Origin: Chitinophagaceae bacterium
GTDB taxonomy: Bacteria; Bacteroidota; Bacteroidia; Chitinophagales; Chitinophagaceae
Direction: 5' to 3'
Assembly (NCBI GenBank): GCA_947454235.1
Contig: CANGIY010000016.1
Location: 1 to 64,000 of the forward strand
Length of the DNA stretch: 64,000 bases
The first letter of the stretch is position 1, and each line of letters starts with the position of its first letter. The position numbers and the translations under genes were made by a program. Below the pieces are notes generated by a model, which did not search any database, was not told where the DNA came from, and saw nothing but the letters and a program-made list of their open reading frames with translations. Positions 1 to 8,379 of the stretch are shown in pieces.

Positions 1-894
1 TATGTTTGGAATCCGTTCCTCGGTAGTGCTGGTGCATTCGAAGCAAAAGCTATCAACACTGTATCTCCAATTGCTTACAACATCGATATGAACACTTCAT
101 TCCAGGTACGTGCTGCTTACGATGGTGCTACTTTAAGCCTTACCGAAGCAAACAAAGTAAGTGCTGCAAGTTCAGTTCTTTTGAAAGGTACAAATAGCGC
201 AGTTGCTTCTGTTTCACTAAAAGTTGTTGATGGCAACAACCACCCTTGGGATATGACTTATATCAACTTCGACAACGCTGCTAACAGTAATGATGAGCTT
301 GATAATGACGCCGACAAACAAACTAACCCAGATTTGAACTTCTACACTTTGAGTGCTGATCACAAAAAATTGAGCATCGACGCACGACCTTTGAGCAACA
401 CTACAGTTATCCCAATGGGCTTCACTACAAGCTACGCTCAAAGGTATACTATCAAAGCTGAAGACGTTAACATGCCTGCCGGTTCAACTCTTTACCTCCA
501 CGATAAAATGAATGGTACTTATACTGAATTGGTAAGCGGTGCTCAATACAGTTTCGATATTACTGCCGATGCGAATACTCAAGGCGAAAACAGGTTTGAA
601 TTAACTGCATCTAAAGCACAAAATGCGCAAACATCTGCAGTTGCTAACAACCTTACAATGAGCGTAAGCCCTAACCCTGCAACTGAAAACGTAAGCATCC
701 GTTTCAACATGCCTTCTAATACTAAAGGTCAGTTGAACATTATGAACACTGCAGGTGTAAGCGTGGTTAACCGCACAATCGATACACAAAACGGTGCTTT
801 CAACATCAATATCAACAACCTCCCTGCTGGTATCTACATGGTAGAACTGCAAGCTGGTAACGAAAAAATGATCGAGAAACTAGTAAAACAATAA
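1..894 (+). CDS. C-terminal part of a T9SS-exported surface protein (5' end outside window)
   Basis: The reading frame is open from the first base, so the true start lies upstream of the window. The visible 297 residues are rich in Ala, Asn and Thr, as in secreted beta-sandwich proteins. The last about 75 residues form a type A T9SS sorting domain: an SPNPA motif, then a beta-rich stretch with an LPAGIYMVEL motif and a basic KLVKQ end. This tail sends the protein through the type IX secretion system to the cell surface, where it is normally removed. A terminator follows 13 bases after the stop. The passenger function cannot be read from this fragment. Confidence 0.85.
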   Translation, partial: YVWNPFLGSAGAFEAKAINTVSPIAYNIDMNTSFQVRAAYDGATLSLTEANKVSAASSVLLKGTNSAVASVSLKVVDGNNHPWDMTYINFDNAANSNDELDNDADKQTNPDLNFYTLSADHKKLSIDARPLSNTTVIPMGFTTSYAQRYTIKAEDVNMPAGSTLYLHDKMNGTYTELVSGAQYSFDITADANTQGENRFELTASKAQNAQTSAVANNLTMSVSPNPATENVSIRFNMPSNTKGQLNIMNTAGVSVVNRTIDTQNGAFNININNLPAGIYMVELQAGNEKMIEKLVKQ

Positions 895-906
895 TAGAGA
901 GAGGAT

Positions 907-958
907 GAAAAACGGGGCGGTCTCGTGATGCCAAACCACCTGGCTGACCCCATTTTTC
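907..958 (+). terminator. Probable terminator of the first gene
   Basis: GAAAAACGGGG (907-917) pairs with CCCCATTTTTC (948-958) with one mismatch. An inner GCCA/TGGC stem sits between them. The T run lies in the 3' arm, 13 bases after the stop codon of the preceding gene. Confidence 0.55.
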
Positions 959-985
959 TAACATTGAAAAATCTACTCCTGATGA

Positions 986-1120
986 ATGAACATTTTAAAA
1001 TCAAAGCTTATGCTACTGGCAATCATCGCAATCAGGATTATCATTTATTCGAATCGCCTTAGGAAAATAAACAAAGCAATAGCAGCTCTTGAGCTGAGTT
1101 TCCAAAGCGGTTTTATCTGA
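986..1120 (+). CDS. Possible small membrane protein, 44 residues
   Basis: An ATG frame of 44 codons encodes a basic N-terminus (MNILKSK), one hydrophobic segment at residues 8-21 rich in Leu and Ile, then a basic stretch (NRLRKINK) and a short amphipathic tail. That is the arrangement of a single-pass small membrane protein. It lies alone between the terminator ending at 958 and the strong terminator at 1141-1174, as an independent transcript would. There is no clear ribosome binding site, which is normal in this phylum, and no recognised promoter. It is below the size most gene finders accept. No family was recognised, and chance is a real alternative. Confidence 0.3.
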   Translation: MNILKSKLMLLAIIAIRIIIYSNRLRKINKAIAALELSFQSGFI

Positions 1121-1140
1121 CAAACCGGAAACAAAAAGAG

Positions 1141-1174
1141 AAAGCCCCGTTCGACCATCGAACGGGGCTTTTTT
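1141..1174 (+). terminator. Strong intrinsic terminator
   Basis: A perfect 14-bp stem AAAGCCCCGTTCGA (1141-1154) / TCGAACGGGGCTTT (1158-1171) with a 3-base loop is followed by a T run to 1174. It ends transcripts from the left on the plus strand. Confidence 0.9.
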
Positions 1175-1191
1175 ATGGCTACCCAACAAAT

Positions 1192-1222
1192 ACAAAGACC
1201 GCCCGAAAAAGTGGGCGGTCTC
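1192..1222 (-). terminator. Intrinsic terminator of the phage-like operon
   Basis: AGACCGCCC (1196-1204) pairs with GGGCGGTCT (1213-1221). Read on the minus strand, the stem is followed by TTTG, and it lies about 40 bases past the stop of the DUF4406 gene, so it probably ends that leftward operon. Confidence 0.6.
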
Positions 1223-1259
1223 GCAAAAATGATACTCTATATATATGAAAAAAACGAAA

Positions 1260-1550
1260 CTAGTGGTACACAACACGCATACCTAAACGAACAGCAATAT
1301 CCCGATGCAACTGCGCACCACGGCTTTCCTGCCAGTCAGGCAGCATATGAACTTCATCGCACTCCATCAGTTTCTTGATATCAGCCTTTGAAGCATCACT
1401 GTTTTGCAGCTCGCTTTCATACACACCAAGTGGGCTCACCACCTGATAACCCATGTTGATGAGTTTTTTCGCAAAAACGTTGAATTTGTTTTTGATGATT
1501 TCTTTCGGATGTCCGGATACATTACCGGAAACGTATGCTATTTTGTTCAT
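1260..1550 (-). CDS. DUF4406 family protein
   Basis: This 96-residue protein matches the DUF4406 pattern, a nucleoside 2-deoxyribosyltransferase-like fold common in phages. It has an N-terminal strand with a VSGNVSG phosphate-type loop (residues 7-13), a central VVSPLGVYE, a DI..LMECDEVHMLPDW block with the typical Cys-Asp and Leu-Pro-x-Trp, then SRGAQLHRDIAVRLGMRVVY. Some relatives are suspected to act on nucleotides, but no reaction is established for this group. It is the last gene of the leftward phage-like module, 168 bases after gam, and a terminator follows. The family call is firm; the function is unknown. Confidence 0.8.
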   Translation of the reverse strand: MNKIAYVSGNVSGHPKEIIKNKFNVFAKKLINMGYQVVSPLGVYESELQNSDASKADIKKLMECDEVHMLPDWQESRGAQLHRDIAVRLGMRVVYH

Positions 1551-1718
1551 GATGGTAGGTTTAAAAGGGTCAAAAAAACTGGGATTGTACTTACTAATAA
1601 AGACGTAAAAGTTGTCTCATTTGTTTGGTGAAAGGGTAACTTTTTTTGTTAAGGTTTATAGGGGCTGGTAATACGGGTGGAAAAGGCGCAAAAAAGGCAT
1701 CGGTGCTGCAAGCAATGC

Positions 1719-2216
1719 TCACGCAGCCATCTTGGGGTCTATGAAAAACAAATCGTCCTGAACTACTTGTATACCAATCTCTTGTAACAACGGAGCGACG
1801 TTTTCCTTGTGCCTGTCAGCTAACAACAGGTCTTTTGCAGGTTCTTCATTCACGCGTACGTATTGCGGCAGCTTTTTTTTCAGCTTGTCCAATACTGTTT
1901 TCCATGAAGTGCCTTTTGAATTCTTGATTCGGGGTGTACCCAGCCTGAAGCCTACAATGCCATGCTGCGTACCGAAACTTCTGCGTTTACTGAAAAGCAT
2001 GTTTTTGTTGCCGGTGCAATAGGCTTTAATCGTTTCAAAAGCGGCATTTTTCACCTGTGTGGCACTTTGCAGGTCTACTTCGTAGCGTGCAATTACTTCA
2101 TTCACCTCATTTTCAATGGCTTTGTTTATCTCAATGCCCCTTAGCCCGGCATCAGCATACCGTTTCATAGCTTCCTCAAATTGCGCAGGGGTAATTTCTT
2201 TGTTCTTTTTATTCAT
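1719..2216 (-). CDS. gam: Mu Gam-like double-strand DNA end-binding protein
   Basis: This 165-residue protein fits the phage Mu Gam/host-nuclease inhibitor family (PF07352, Ku-like). It has an N-terminal helical part rich in charged residues (about 10-75), then a basic core with RRSFGTQHGIVGFRLGTP (78-95) and the GTSWKTVLDKLKKK segment. It ends in a strand-rich region around QVVQDDLFFIDP. In Mu, Gam binds linear DNA ends and shields them from exonucleases. Its length is close to Mu Gam (about 174). It lies in a leftward gene row downstream of the MuB-like ATPase, matching its place in the early region of Mu-like phages. Confidence 0.85.
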   Translation of the reverse strand: MNKKNKEITPAQFEEAMKRYADAGLRGIEINKAIENEVNEVIARYEVDLQSATQVKNAAFETIKAYCTGNKNMLFSKRRSFGTQHGIVGFRLGTPRIKNSKGTSWKTVLDKLKKKLPQYVRVNEEPAKDLLLADRHKENVAPLLQEIGIQVVQDDLFFIDPKMAA

Positions 2217-2244
2217 AGGATTGTATTTTACTAGTTCAACGAAT

Positions 2245-2562
2245 TTATGCCGCCAGCCGGCTCATTTTTTTCAGCATACTTTCAACAATCACTGCCGCAT
2301 ACTTGTCATTCTTTAAGTCCAGCATTTGCCAAAGTTGGTAAAATGCGATCGACTCGGTGCCACTGAGCGCAATAGTGTATAGTTCCTGCGGTTTTTGTGT
2401 CAACTTCTTCAGCGAATGCTGCAACTCATACATGTATTCTTTGAGCAGCAGGTGGTGGTCGTTGGTAGGTTGAAAAGAATCGTTCATTTCATCACAAAGT
2501 TCTTGTAGGGCTTCTACGCGCTGATGGCTGATACGTACCCTGATTCCTCGTTTTTGAGCCAT
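2245..2562 (-). CDS. Hypothetical helical protein of the Mu-like module
   Basis: This 105-residue protein begins with a basic strand (MAQKRGIRVRIS) followed by predicted helices. No catalytic motif, signal peptide or membrane segment is visible. Its first 49 bases overlap the end of the upstream DnaA-like gene in another frame, and 28 bases separate it from gam, so it is co-transcribed and probably translationally coupled. Early regions of Mu-like phages of this phylum often carry small proteins of this type between ATPase and gam genes. No family was recognised. Confidence 0.6.
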   Translation of the reverse strand: MAQKRGIRVRISHQRVEALQELCDEMNDSFQPTNDHHLLLKEYMYELQHSLKKLTQKPQELYTIALSGTESIAFYQLWQMLDLKNDKYAAVIVESMLKKMSRLAA

Positions 2563-2978
2563 TTGTTCACCGATTTAAGAGCTTTTTCATATTTGTGTGT
2601 GAATTTTTCATCACCCACAGCAAGTAACATACCCGTACGTGCAAGTCCGTTCATAATGGAAGTATGGTCTTGCCCGCCAAAGAATACTGATATCTGCTGT
2701 AGTGTAATTGATGGGAAGTAATTTCTGAGCAGGTAAGCACATATAAACCTCAGGTCTACATACGCTCTTTCTCTTGATCTTACTCTGTAGGCAGAACTGT
2801 GCATACTTAATGCGGCGGCAACCACATCAAGCATTTGTTCCGGAGTTTTGGTTTCCTGGTTATCAGGGCATACGAGCAGCGTTACCTTCATCCCTGTTTT
2901 CTGTTTAATTTGTTGTTCGGCAGCCCGGGTGATGTTGCGTGCAAGGTTTATTTGCCTTGGAATGGTTCTTTGAATCAT
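2514..2978 (-). CDS. Orphan DnaA domain IV-like DNA-binding protein
   Basis: Residues 68-140 resemble the C-terminal DNA-binding domain of the initiator DnaA. They contain an RERAYVDLRFICAYLLR helix, an ITLQQISVFFGG helix-turn-helix and the GGQDHTSIMNG motif (101-111), equivalent to the DnaA signature GGRDHTTV that reads the DnaA box. The AAA+ ATPase domain of DnaA is absent: the protein has 154 residues against about 450-480 for DnaA. It lies between the MuB-like ATPase and the small hypothetical gene, 26 bases after the ATPase stop. It may bind DnaA-box-like sites in phage DNA or steer host replication; that role is inference. Confidence 0.8.
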   Translation of the reverse strand: MIQRTIPRQINLARNITRAAEQQIKQKTGMKVTLLVCPDNQETKTPEQMLDVVAAALSMHSSAYRVRSRERAYVDLRFICAYLLRNYFPSITLQQISVFFGGQDHTSIMNGLARTGMLLAVGDEKFTHKYEKALKSVNKWLKNEESGYVSAISA

Positions 2979-3004
2979 AGAAGTATTTTTTTAGTTTTTT
3001 ATAA

Positions 3005-3850
3005 TCAAGCTGCTTTCTTGTCAAGTAAAGCGTTGTACATATAGTCGTTAATACCGTGTAGTGAATTGCCACATGATTGTTGGATAAACCTAATGGTATG
3101 TTCGTCATAAATACCGTAGGCGTTACAAATGCACGCAATATCATGAGGACCCGGTTTGCGCATGGTCGCAAAATGGTCGCCTATAATGCCTGCAATCTTT
3201 TCACGAGCTTCATTAGTTGGGTGGTTAAAGCAATCAAAGTGTTGCTTTATGGTTTCTTGCCCCATGAAAACAATACCGGCATAGGGTTGTATCTCCAATG
3301 CCAATTCACATAAATAGTCAAAAGTGGAAGCTGGTAATCTGTCGCAATTGTCAAAAATGAAAAGTGTGCCTTCGTTGTTTGCCAGCATGTGCAACAGTTG
3401 TTGGGTTTTCCTAACCACCCTACCCCTGAAGCTCACTTTCAATGCTGACTCAATGCAAGCAAAAAGTCCGTTCTTAGTCAGGTTTTCGTTACAATGAACC
3501 AATGCTGTACGCTCATTTTGTTTCAGGAAAGCTATCGCCGCTGTGGTTTTACCAATTCCTTTGGCAAACCCCGCGCAATACATATACCTATGATTGAGTG
3601 CATCTCTGAAAATAACGTGTAGAAGTAAGTACACCGAGGTTTCACCAACCTTACGCTCACCGCTGTAAAATCCCACTTTCGATGCCACTTCCAGCCATTG
3701 GTCGTCATTGAGCAAAGACCAGTTGTCATTTTCTATGGCATTAGCTACTGGTGGTGCAATTGCAGTAGTTTCTGTTGCATTATGGGTTATTATCCATTCA
3801 TTCCAGCGCTTGAGCGCATCTTTTATCTGGTGTTTTTGAATATCGTTCAT
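3005..3850 (-). CDS. MuB-like AAA+ ATPase (transposition target-DNA activator type)
   Basis: This 281-residue ATPase has a Walker A motif GFAKGIGKT (94-102, Lys101) and a Walker B LFIFDNCD (163-170, Asp167). The N-terminal about 85 residues are helical and the C-terminal third resembles MuB/TniB-type AAA+ proteins. MuB binds DNA with ATP, delivers the target to the MuA transposase and stimulates strand transfer. Size and neighbours (Gam downstream, divergent repressor) support MuB rather than DnaC or TniB, but these families are related. It is the first gene after the repressor intergenic region, where MuA would be expected, and no MuA is present. Confidence 0.75.
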   Translation of the reverse strand: MNDIQKHQIKDALKRWNEWIITHNATETTAIAPPVANAIENDNWSLLNDDQWLEVASKVGFYSGERKVGETSVYLLLHVIFRDALNHRYMYCAGFAKGIGKTTAAIAFLKQNERTALVHCNENLTKNGLFACIESALKVSFRGRVVRKTQQLLHMLANNEGTLFIFDNCDRLPASTFDYLCELALEIQPYAGIVFMGQETIKQHFDCFNHPTNEAREKIAGIIGDHFATMRKPGPHDIACICNAYGIYDEHTIRFIQQSCGNSLHGINDYMYNALLDKKAA

Positions 3851-3905
3851 TGCAGTTCGTTTTAAAAAAAGTGATAGGATTTACAGTTATCGACATAAGA
3901 GCAAC

Positions 3906-4019
3906 AATAATTACAACTATTTTGGAATAATTATTTTGTAATGTTATCTTTGTGACCAATTGTGTTATTTACGGTACAAATTTAGTCCAAAAAAATTGAC
4001 AATTCCAAATTTTGTGGAA
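3906..4019. promoter_or_regulatory. Candidate repressor operator region
   Basis: The 190-bp space between the divergent MuB-like gene and the repressor gene holds two copies of AATAATTA (3906-3913 and 3926-3933), 20 bp apart, or two helical turns. It also holds an inverted repeat TTCCA-N7-TGGAA (4003-4019). The second AATAATTA lies between the two elements of the rightward promoter. This is a natural site for control by the neighbouring repressor; binding is inferred. Confidence 0.4.
3921..3952 (+). promoter_or_regulatory. Bacteroidota-type promoter of the repressor gene
   Basis: TTTG (3921-3924) and TATCTTTG (3945-3952) are separated by 20 bp, matching the -33 TTTG / -7 TAnnTTTG consensus of this phylum. 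It predicts a leader of about 80 bases before the repressor ATG at 4041. Confidence 0.7.
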
Positions 4020-4040
4020 AAATTTGTTTAAATTTGCAAC

Positions 4041-4859
4041 ATGAACCTACCAGCTAACCTTCGCTTTCTGAGAAAAAAAATGGGCAAAACCCAGGATGGG
4101 CTTAGCTCAGAGCTAAATATTGGTCGTACTACATTGGCCAACTACGAAGCAGGCATCAGTGAGCCTAACCTTGAGACCCTATGCACATTTTCCAATTTTT
4201 TTGGAGTTTCACTCGACGACCTCTTGTCAAAAAATTTGGAACAGCTTACTAAAGATGGTGCTTACGACTCCGAAAAAGGTGCACTCATGGCACCGCAAGA
4301 GAAATTTACAGGTGTACCCAAGGTGATAACAGTCGATGAAAAAGGTAACGACAATATTGTATATGTGCCTGTAAAGGCGCGTGCAGGCTACTTACTTGGC
4401 TATGGCGATACCGGCTTCATGGAAACTTTGCCAACATTCAGGCTGCCCGGACTCAATAACGCTACATATAGAATGTTTGAAGTAGATGGCCCGTCAATGG
4501 CTCCCAATATACTTCACGGCGATCGCCTGATTGGTGAGTGGATTGATGATATTACAAAGATTCGCGACAACCGCGTATATATAATAGTACACAAAGGGGG
4601 CGTGGCAGTAAAACGTGTGGTGAACAGACTCACTGAACGTGGCAAGATTTATTTGAAAAGCGATACTGTCGTTCATCGCCACGAATACCCTACTTTGGAA
4701 GTAGACCCATCAGATATCATGGAAGTATGGTATGGTCGCCTTAAAATCAGTGCCGACTTCTCAGAGCCGGCTGAAGTGTACCATAGGCTCGCCGACCTGG
4801 AGATGGATGTAATGGAGATGAAAAAAATGATGACACCGGGCAAAGATTTAACCAAATAA
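4041..4859 (+). CDS. Phage repressor: XRE helix-turn-helix plus S24 LexA-like autoprotease
   Basis: Residues 5-65 form an XRE-type helix-turn-helix (LRFLRKKMGKTQDGLSSELNIGRTTLANYEAG). The C-terminal half is a LexA/CI-like S24 peptidase with an Ala115-Gly116 cleavage site in the ARAGY motif, a catalytic serine at Ser152 (DGPSM) and a lysine at Lys191 (VAVKRVV). The 39-residue Ser-Lys spacing is normal. Such proteins repress phage early genes and cleave themselves when RecA is activated by DNA damage. It is divergent from the MuB-like operon, so it is probably the immunity repressor. Residues 235-272 form a charged helical tail, possibly a coiled coil. Confidence 0.9.
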   Translation: MNLPANLRFLRKKMGKTQDGLSSELNIGRTTLANYEAGISEPNLETLCTFSNFFGVSLDDLLSKNLEQLTKDGAYDSEKGALMAPQEKFTGVPKVITVDEKGNDNIVYVPVKARAGYLLGYGDTGFMETLPTFRLPGLNNATYRMFEVDGPSMAPNILHGDRLIGEWIDDITKIRDNRVYIIVHKGGVAVKRVVNRLTERGKIYLKSDTVVHRHEYPTLEVDPSDIMEVWYGRLKISADFSEPAEVYHRLADLEMDVMEMKKMMTPGKDLTK

Positions 4860-5111
4860 CAGCCCTGTAAAATTTTTGAATCGCAATATTATCTTTTCGT
4901 AAGATGTTGAACCCGTGTGGGTATTTAAGGGTGATTTCTTGGGGACTTTCCTGAAAAAGTTTGGAAATCTAAAAACCATTGTTAAGAAAATTGTAACGAA
5001 TCTTTTGATAATTCACAATCTTGCTATAAATTCACCCCCAAATGTGCGGGAACGTGTGTTCTCGCCAAAAATTGTTTCATTAACGCAGCTTTTTAAAAAG
5101 AAAAATACAGT

Positions 5112-8100
5112 ATGAGAAAAACTTCGTTACTCATTGTACCAATCCTTGCAGCTAGTATGGGTGTGCACGCTCAAACGCACAACATTACTGGTAAGGTTCT
5201 GGACGAAAACGGTCAGGGATATCCTGGTGCGGGCGTCACAGTAAAAGGTACTACAGTAGGTACGGTCACTGATGCGAATGGTGAATTTAACCTCAATGTC
5301 CCTGATGGTAAGCACAAGCTTTTATTCATGGCAATGGGTTATAACGCTGTTTCAGTGTCAGACACAGGACAAACAGAAATCGTAGTTCGCCTTAATCCGG
5401 CTCCGCACACGCTCGAAGGCGCAGTTGTTACTGCGATGGGTATGAAAAGAGAAAAAAGGGAACTTGGTTACTCATCTACTACTTTAAGTAACGAAGAGCT
5501 CACTTCAGGTCAAAACAACTCTGCAATCTCTGGTCTTGCAGGTAAAGTTGCCGGTGCTAACATTTCCAGCACTACAGGTGGTCCGGGTGGTTCTACCCGT
5601 ATCGTTTTGAGAGGTGAAAAATCAATCTTGAAAAACAACAATGCCATCATCGTTATCGATGGTATTATAATGAATAACTTCGACCGTACTGCTTCTGGTC
5701 AATTCTCTTCAGGCTCACAGCTTACGCAGGTTGACTTCGGTAACAGTGCCAACGACATTGATCCGGATGAAATCGAATCAATGACAGTACTCGAAGGTCC
5801 TGCGGCTGCCGCTCTTTATGGTTCAGCCGGTGCTAACGGTGCAGTTATGATCACCACTAAACACGGTAGAAAAGCTGATCCGGGTTCGAAAAACACTAAA
5901 ATGGACATTACGTACAAAATGACGTACACAATGTCTGATATGTTGTTCGTTCCAAAAACGCAAAAAGAATTCGGTCAGGGTTCTATCCCAACAGGTATCA
6001 TCGACGACAGGCAAGATAACTTTAGCTGGGGTCTTCCTTTCGACGGTACTTTGAAACCATGGGGTCAGGCTATCGATGGTAAGCAATTGGTGAAACCTTA
6101 TTCTTACATCAACAACAACCTGAACAACTTCTTCGACCGCGGTAAAGATTTGAACAACTTCGTTTCTGTTGCAGGTGGTACAGAGAAATCAACATACTTC
6201 TTGTCGTTGAATGCTTTAAATAGCACAGGTATCGTTCCTAACACTTTCTACAACAAGTACAGTGTAAGGTTCAACGGAACTACCGAGTTGTCAAACAACT
6301 TCTACTCTTCTATCAATTTGAATTATATCAACACTTATTCTCGCGCTGAAAACAGCGGTCAGAGTGCAGGTGGTGTGATGCAGTCATTGTTGCAAGTACC
6401 TACAGATATTCCTATTGCTGAGTTGAAAAATACCGGCAATAAGTATTATTCAATGGATTTCATTGATACTACCGGTACTCACAGGTATGGTTACTTCAAT
6501 GCTTATGCTAAAAACCCATACTGGGCTGCTAAAAACTATGACAATAGGAATAAGAGCGACAGGATTATGGGAGATGTAAATATTGGATTCAAAAAAGGTG
6601 AATTCAATGTGTTCGATCGTATTGGTGCTGATGTTACTGATGACAGGTCTTACTACAACTCTCCAAAATTCAATGTTCAACCATACGATCAAACAGGTTT
6701 GTATCCAGGTAACCCTTACGTTTCTAATGGTGGTTACAGTCAGGCTGCTTACACAGGTTTCCGTTTAACAAACGATGTGATCGTTGATTGGAAACATTCT
6801 TTCAGCGATAATTACGGTATCGACGCAAAATTGGGTCAAAACGTGACTATGCAACAAGCTGAAAGACTTGCTGCTGAAAATACAGGATTGGTTATCCCTG
6901 ATTTCTATAACATGTCTAATAACCAAGGTCCTAACAATGTTGAGAACTCTATCAGCAAACACCGCACTGTTGGTGTTTACGCTGACGTAATTCTGAACTA
7001 CAAAAGAGAAATGTACCTCGAGTTAACTGGTCGTAACGATTGGTCTTCAACTTTGGCTTTCGGTCATAACTCTTACTTCTACCCTGGTGCCAACTTCTCT
7101 TGGATTTTCACCGATCGTTTGAAAGGTGCTTTCAAAGATAAAGTGCTTAACTACGGTAAATTGCGTATGGGTTCTGCAGGTGTTGGTAGCGATGGTATTG
7201 CTTATGCTAACAATAACGCATACTACTACCAAAACTCAATCAACAACGCATTTGGTACAATCACTCCGCCATTCTCAAATGCTGTATCAGGTACAGTACC
7301 TGCTTATTCAGTATCTCACATCTTTGGTGCAACAAACTTGAAACCAGAGTTGACTCGTGAATATGAAATTGGTGTTGATCTTTCTTTCTTGCACGATAGG
7401 TTGTCTGCTTCGTTCACTTATTACAACAACTACACACACAACCTCATCACTTCAGTTCCGGTTCCATATTCTGCAGGTTATGCATTGCAATATGTTAACG
7501 TAGGCGATATCTCTAACAAAGGTGTTGAATTGGCATTGCGTGGTACTCCAATCAAAACTAAATGGGGTCTTAACTGGGAATTGTTCGGTACTTACACACA
7601 CAACGTGAACAGGGTTGAAAGCCTTACAGGTGGTGTCGACCAAGTTAACCTCGGTGGTTTCAACGGTATGTCTATCGTAGCTGCTGTAGGTCGTCCGTTC
7701 GGTACTTTCTATGCTGCTGATATCAAATATTGGAATGGTCACGCAGTAGTTGATGCGAGCGGTGTTCCTGTTCCAACTGATAAACCGGTTTATGCAGGTT
7801 CTTACCAACCAAGGTTTATTGCTTCATGGGGAACTGACCTTTCTTACAAAGGCATCAAATTGCACGCTTTGTTCACTACAAAACAAGGTGGACAATTCTA
7901 CAGCCAAACAAAATCATTGCTTGACTTTACCGGTAATTCTGAAGAGTCAGCTCAAAACCATCGTAACCCGTATGTTTGGGCTAATTCAGTACAACAAATC
8001 GGAACAACTGATAACTACGTAGCAAACACTACTAAATTCAATCCATACAATTACTGGGTGAATGTAGCAGGTCAAAATATCGTTCCTGCTCAAATGTTAG

Positions 8101-8357
8101 TTGACGCTAGTTATGTAAGGTTGCAAGAATTGTCATTGTCTTACAAAATCCCTGCTAAATACTACAAGAAAACTCCATTCGGTAATCTTGAAGCAGGTCT
8201 TTTTGGAAACAATCTGTTCTTATGGACTGCTTCAAGCAACAAATATGACGATCCTGAAATGTCATCAGCAGGTTCTGCAAGTAACGGACAGGGTTTCAAC
8301 TTCAATGCACGCCCATCTTTGAGAAACTATGGTGTGTTTGTAAAAGTTAATTTCTAA
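5112..8357 (+). CDS. SusC/RagA-family TonB-linked outer membrane transporter
   Basis: This 1081-residue protein has a signal peptide (1-20, ending VHAQ), a carboxypeptidase-like regulatory Ig fold (about 24-100, NITGKVLDENGQGYPGAGV), a TonB plug domain (about 115-230, with VIDGI and MTVLEGPAAAALYG) and a long beta-barrel ending in aromatic VFVKVNF. SusC proteins form the outer membrane channel capped by a SusD lipoprotein and import oligomers using TonB energy. susD follows after 22 bases. No glycoside hydrolase, peptidase or ECF sigma/anti-sigma gene is adjacent, so the substrate cannot be deduced. Confidence 0.95.
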   Translation: MRKTSLLIVPILAASMGVHAQTHNITGKVLDENGQGYPGAGVTVKGTTVGTVTDANGEFNLNVPDGKHKLLFMAMGYNAVSVSDTGQTEIVVRLNPAPHTLEGAVVTAMGMKREKRELGYSSTTLSNEELTSGQNNSAISGLAGKVAGANISSTTGGPGGSTRIVLRGEKSILKNNNAIIVIDGIIMNNFDRTASGQFSSGSQLTQVDFGNSANDIDPDEIESMTVLEGPAAAALYGSAGANGAVMITTKHGRKADPGSKNTKMDITYKMTYTMSDMLFVPKTQKEFGQGSIPTGIIDDRQDNFSWGLPFDGTLKPWGQAIDGKQLVKPYSYINNNLNNFFDRGKDLNNFVSVAGGTEKSTYFLSLNALNSTGIVPNTFYNKYSVRFNGTTELSNNFYSSINLNYINTYSRAENSGQSAGGVMQSLLQVPTDIPIAELKNTGNKYYSMDFIDTTGTHRYGYFNAYAKNPYWAAKNYDNRNKSDRIMGDVNIGFKKGEFNVFDRIGADVTDDRSYYNSPKFNVQPYDQTGLYPGNPYVSNGGYSQAAYTGFRLTNDVIVDWKHSFSDNYGIDAKLGQNVTMQQAERLAAENTGLVIPDFYNMSNNQGPNNVENSISKHRTVGVYADVILNYKREMYLELTGRNDWSSTLAFGHNSYFYPGANFSWIFTDRLKGAFKDKVLNYGKLRMGSAGVGSDGIAYANNNAYYYQNSINNAFGTITPPFSNAVSGTVPAYSVSHIFGATNLKPELTREYEIGVDLSFLHDRLSASFTYYNNYTHNLITSVPVPYSAGYALQYVNVGDISNKGVELALRGTPIKTKWGLNWELFGTYTHNVNRVESLTGGVDQVNLGGFNGMSIVAAVGRPFGTFYAADIKYWNGHAVVDASGVPVPTDKPVYAGSYQPRFIASWGTDLSYKGIKLHALFTTKQGGQFYSQTKSLLDFTGNSEESAQNHRNPYVWANSVQQIGTTDNYVANTTKFNPYNYWVNVAGQNIVPAQMLVDASYVRLQELSLSYKIPAKYYKKTPFGNLEAGLFGNNLFLWTASSNKYDDPEMSSAGSASNGQGFNFNARPSLRNYGVFVKVNF

Positions 8358-8379
8358 ACCCTAAAAAACGAATCGAATT

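Larger units (their letters stand above)
1260..4859. mobile_element. Mu-like prophage early module without transposase
   Basis: Five leftward genes (MuB-like, DnaA domain IV, unknown, Gam, DUF4406) and a divergent S24 phage repressor form a block typical of the early region of Mu-like phages. The transposase gene, Ner and all structural, lysis and portal genes are missing. The flanks are an ordinary T9SS protein gene and a SusC operon. All frames present are intact. The boundaries given are those of the genes; element ends and a target duplication could not be found by eye. It is either a deletion remnant or a domesticated cassette. Confidence 0.65.

Noticed and set aside
3005-3850. Calling the ATPase a DnaC-type helicase loader or TniB
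   Set aside because: Size, the N-terminal helical region, the Gam gene downstream and the S24 repressor fit a Mu-like early region better, though the families are related.
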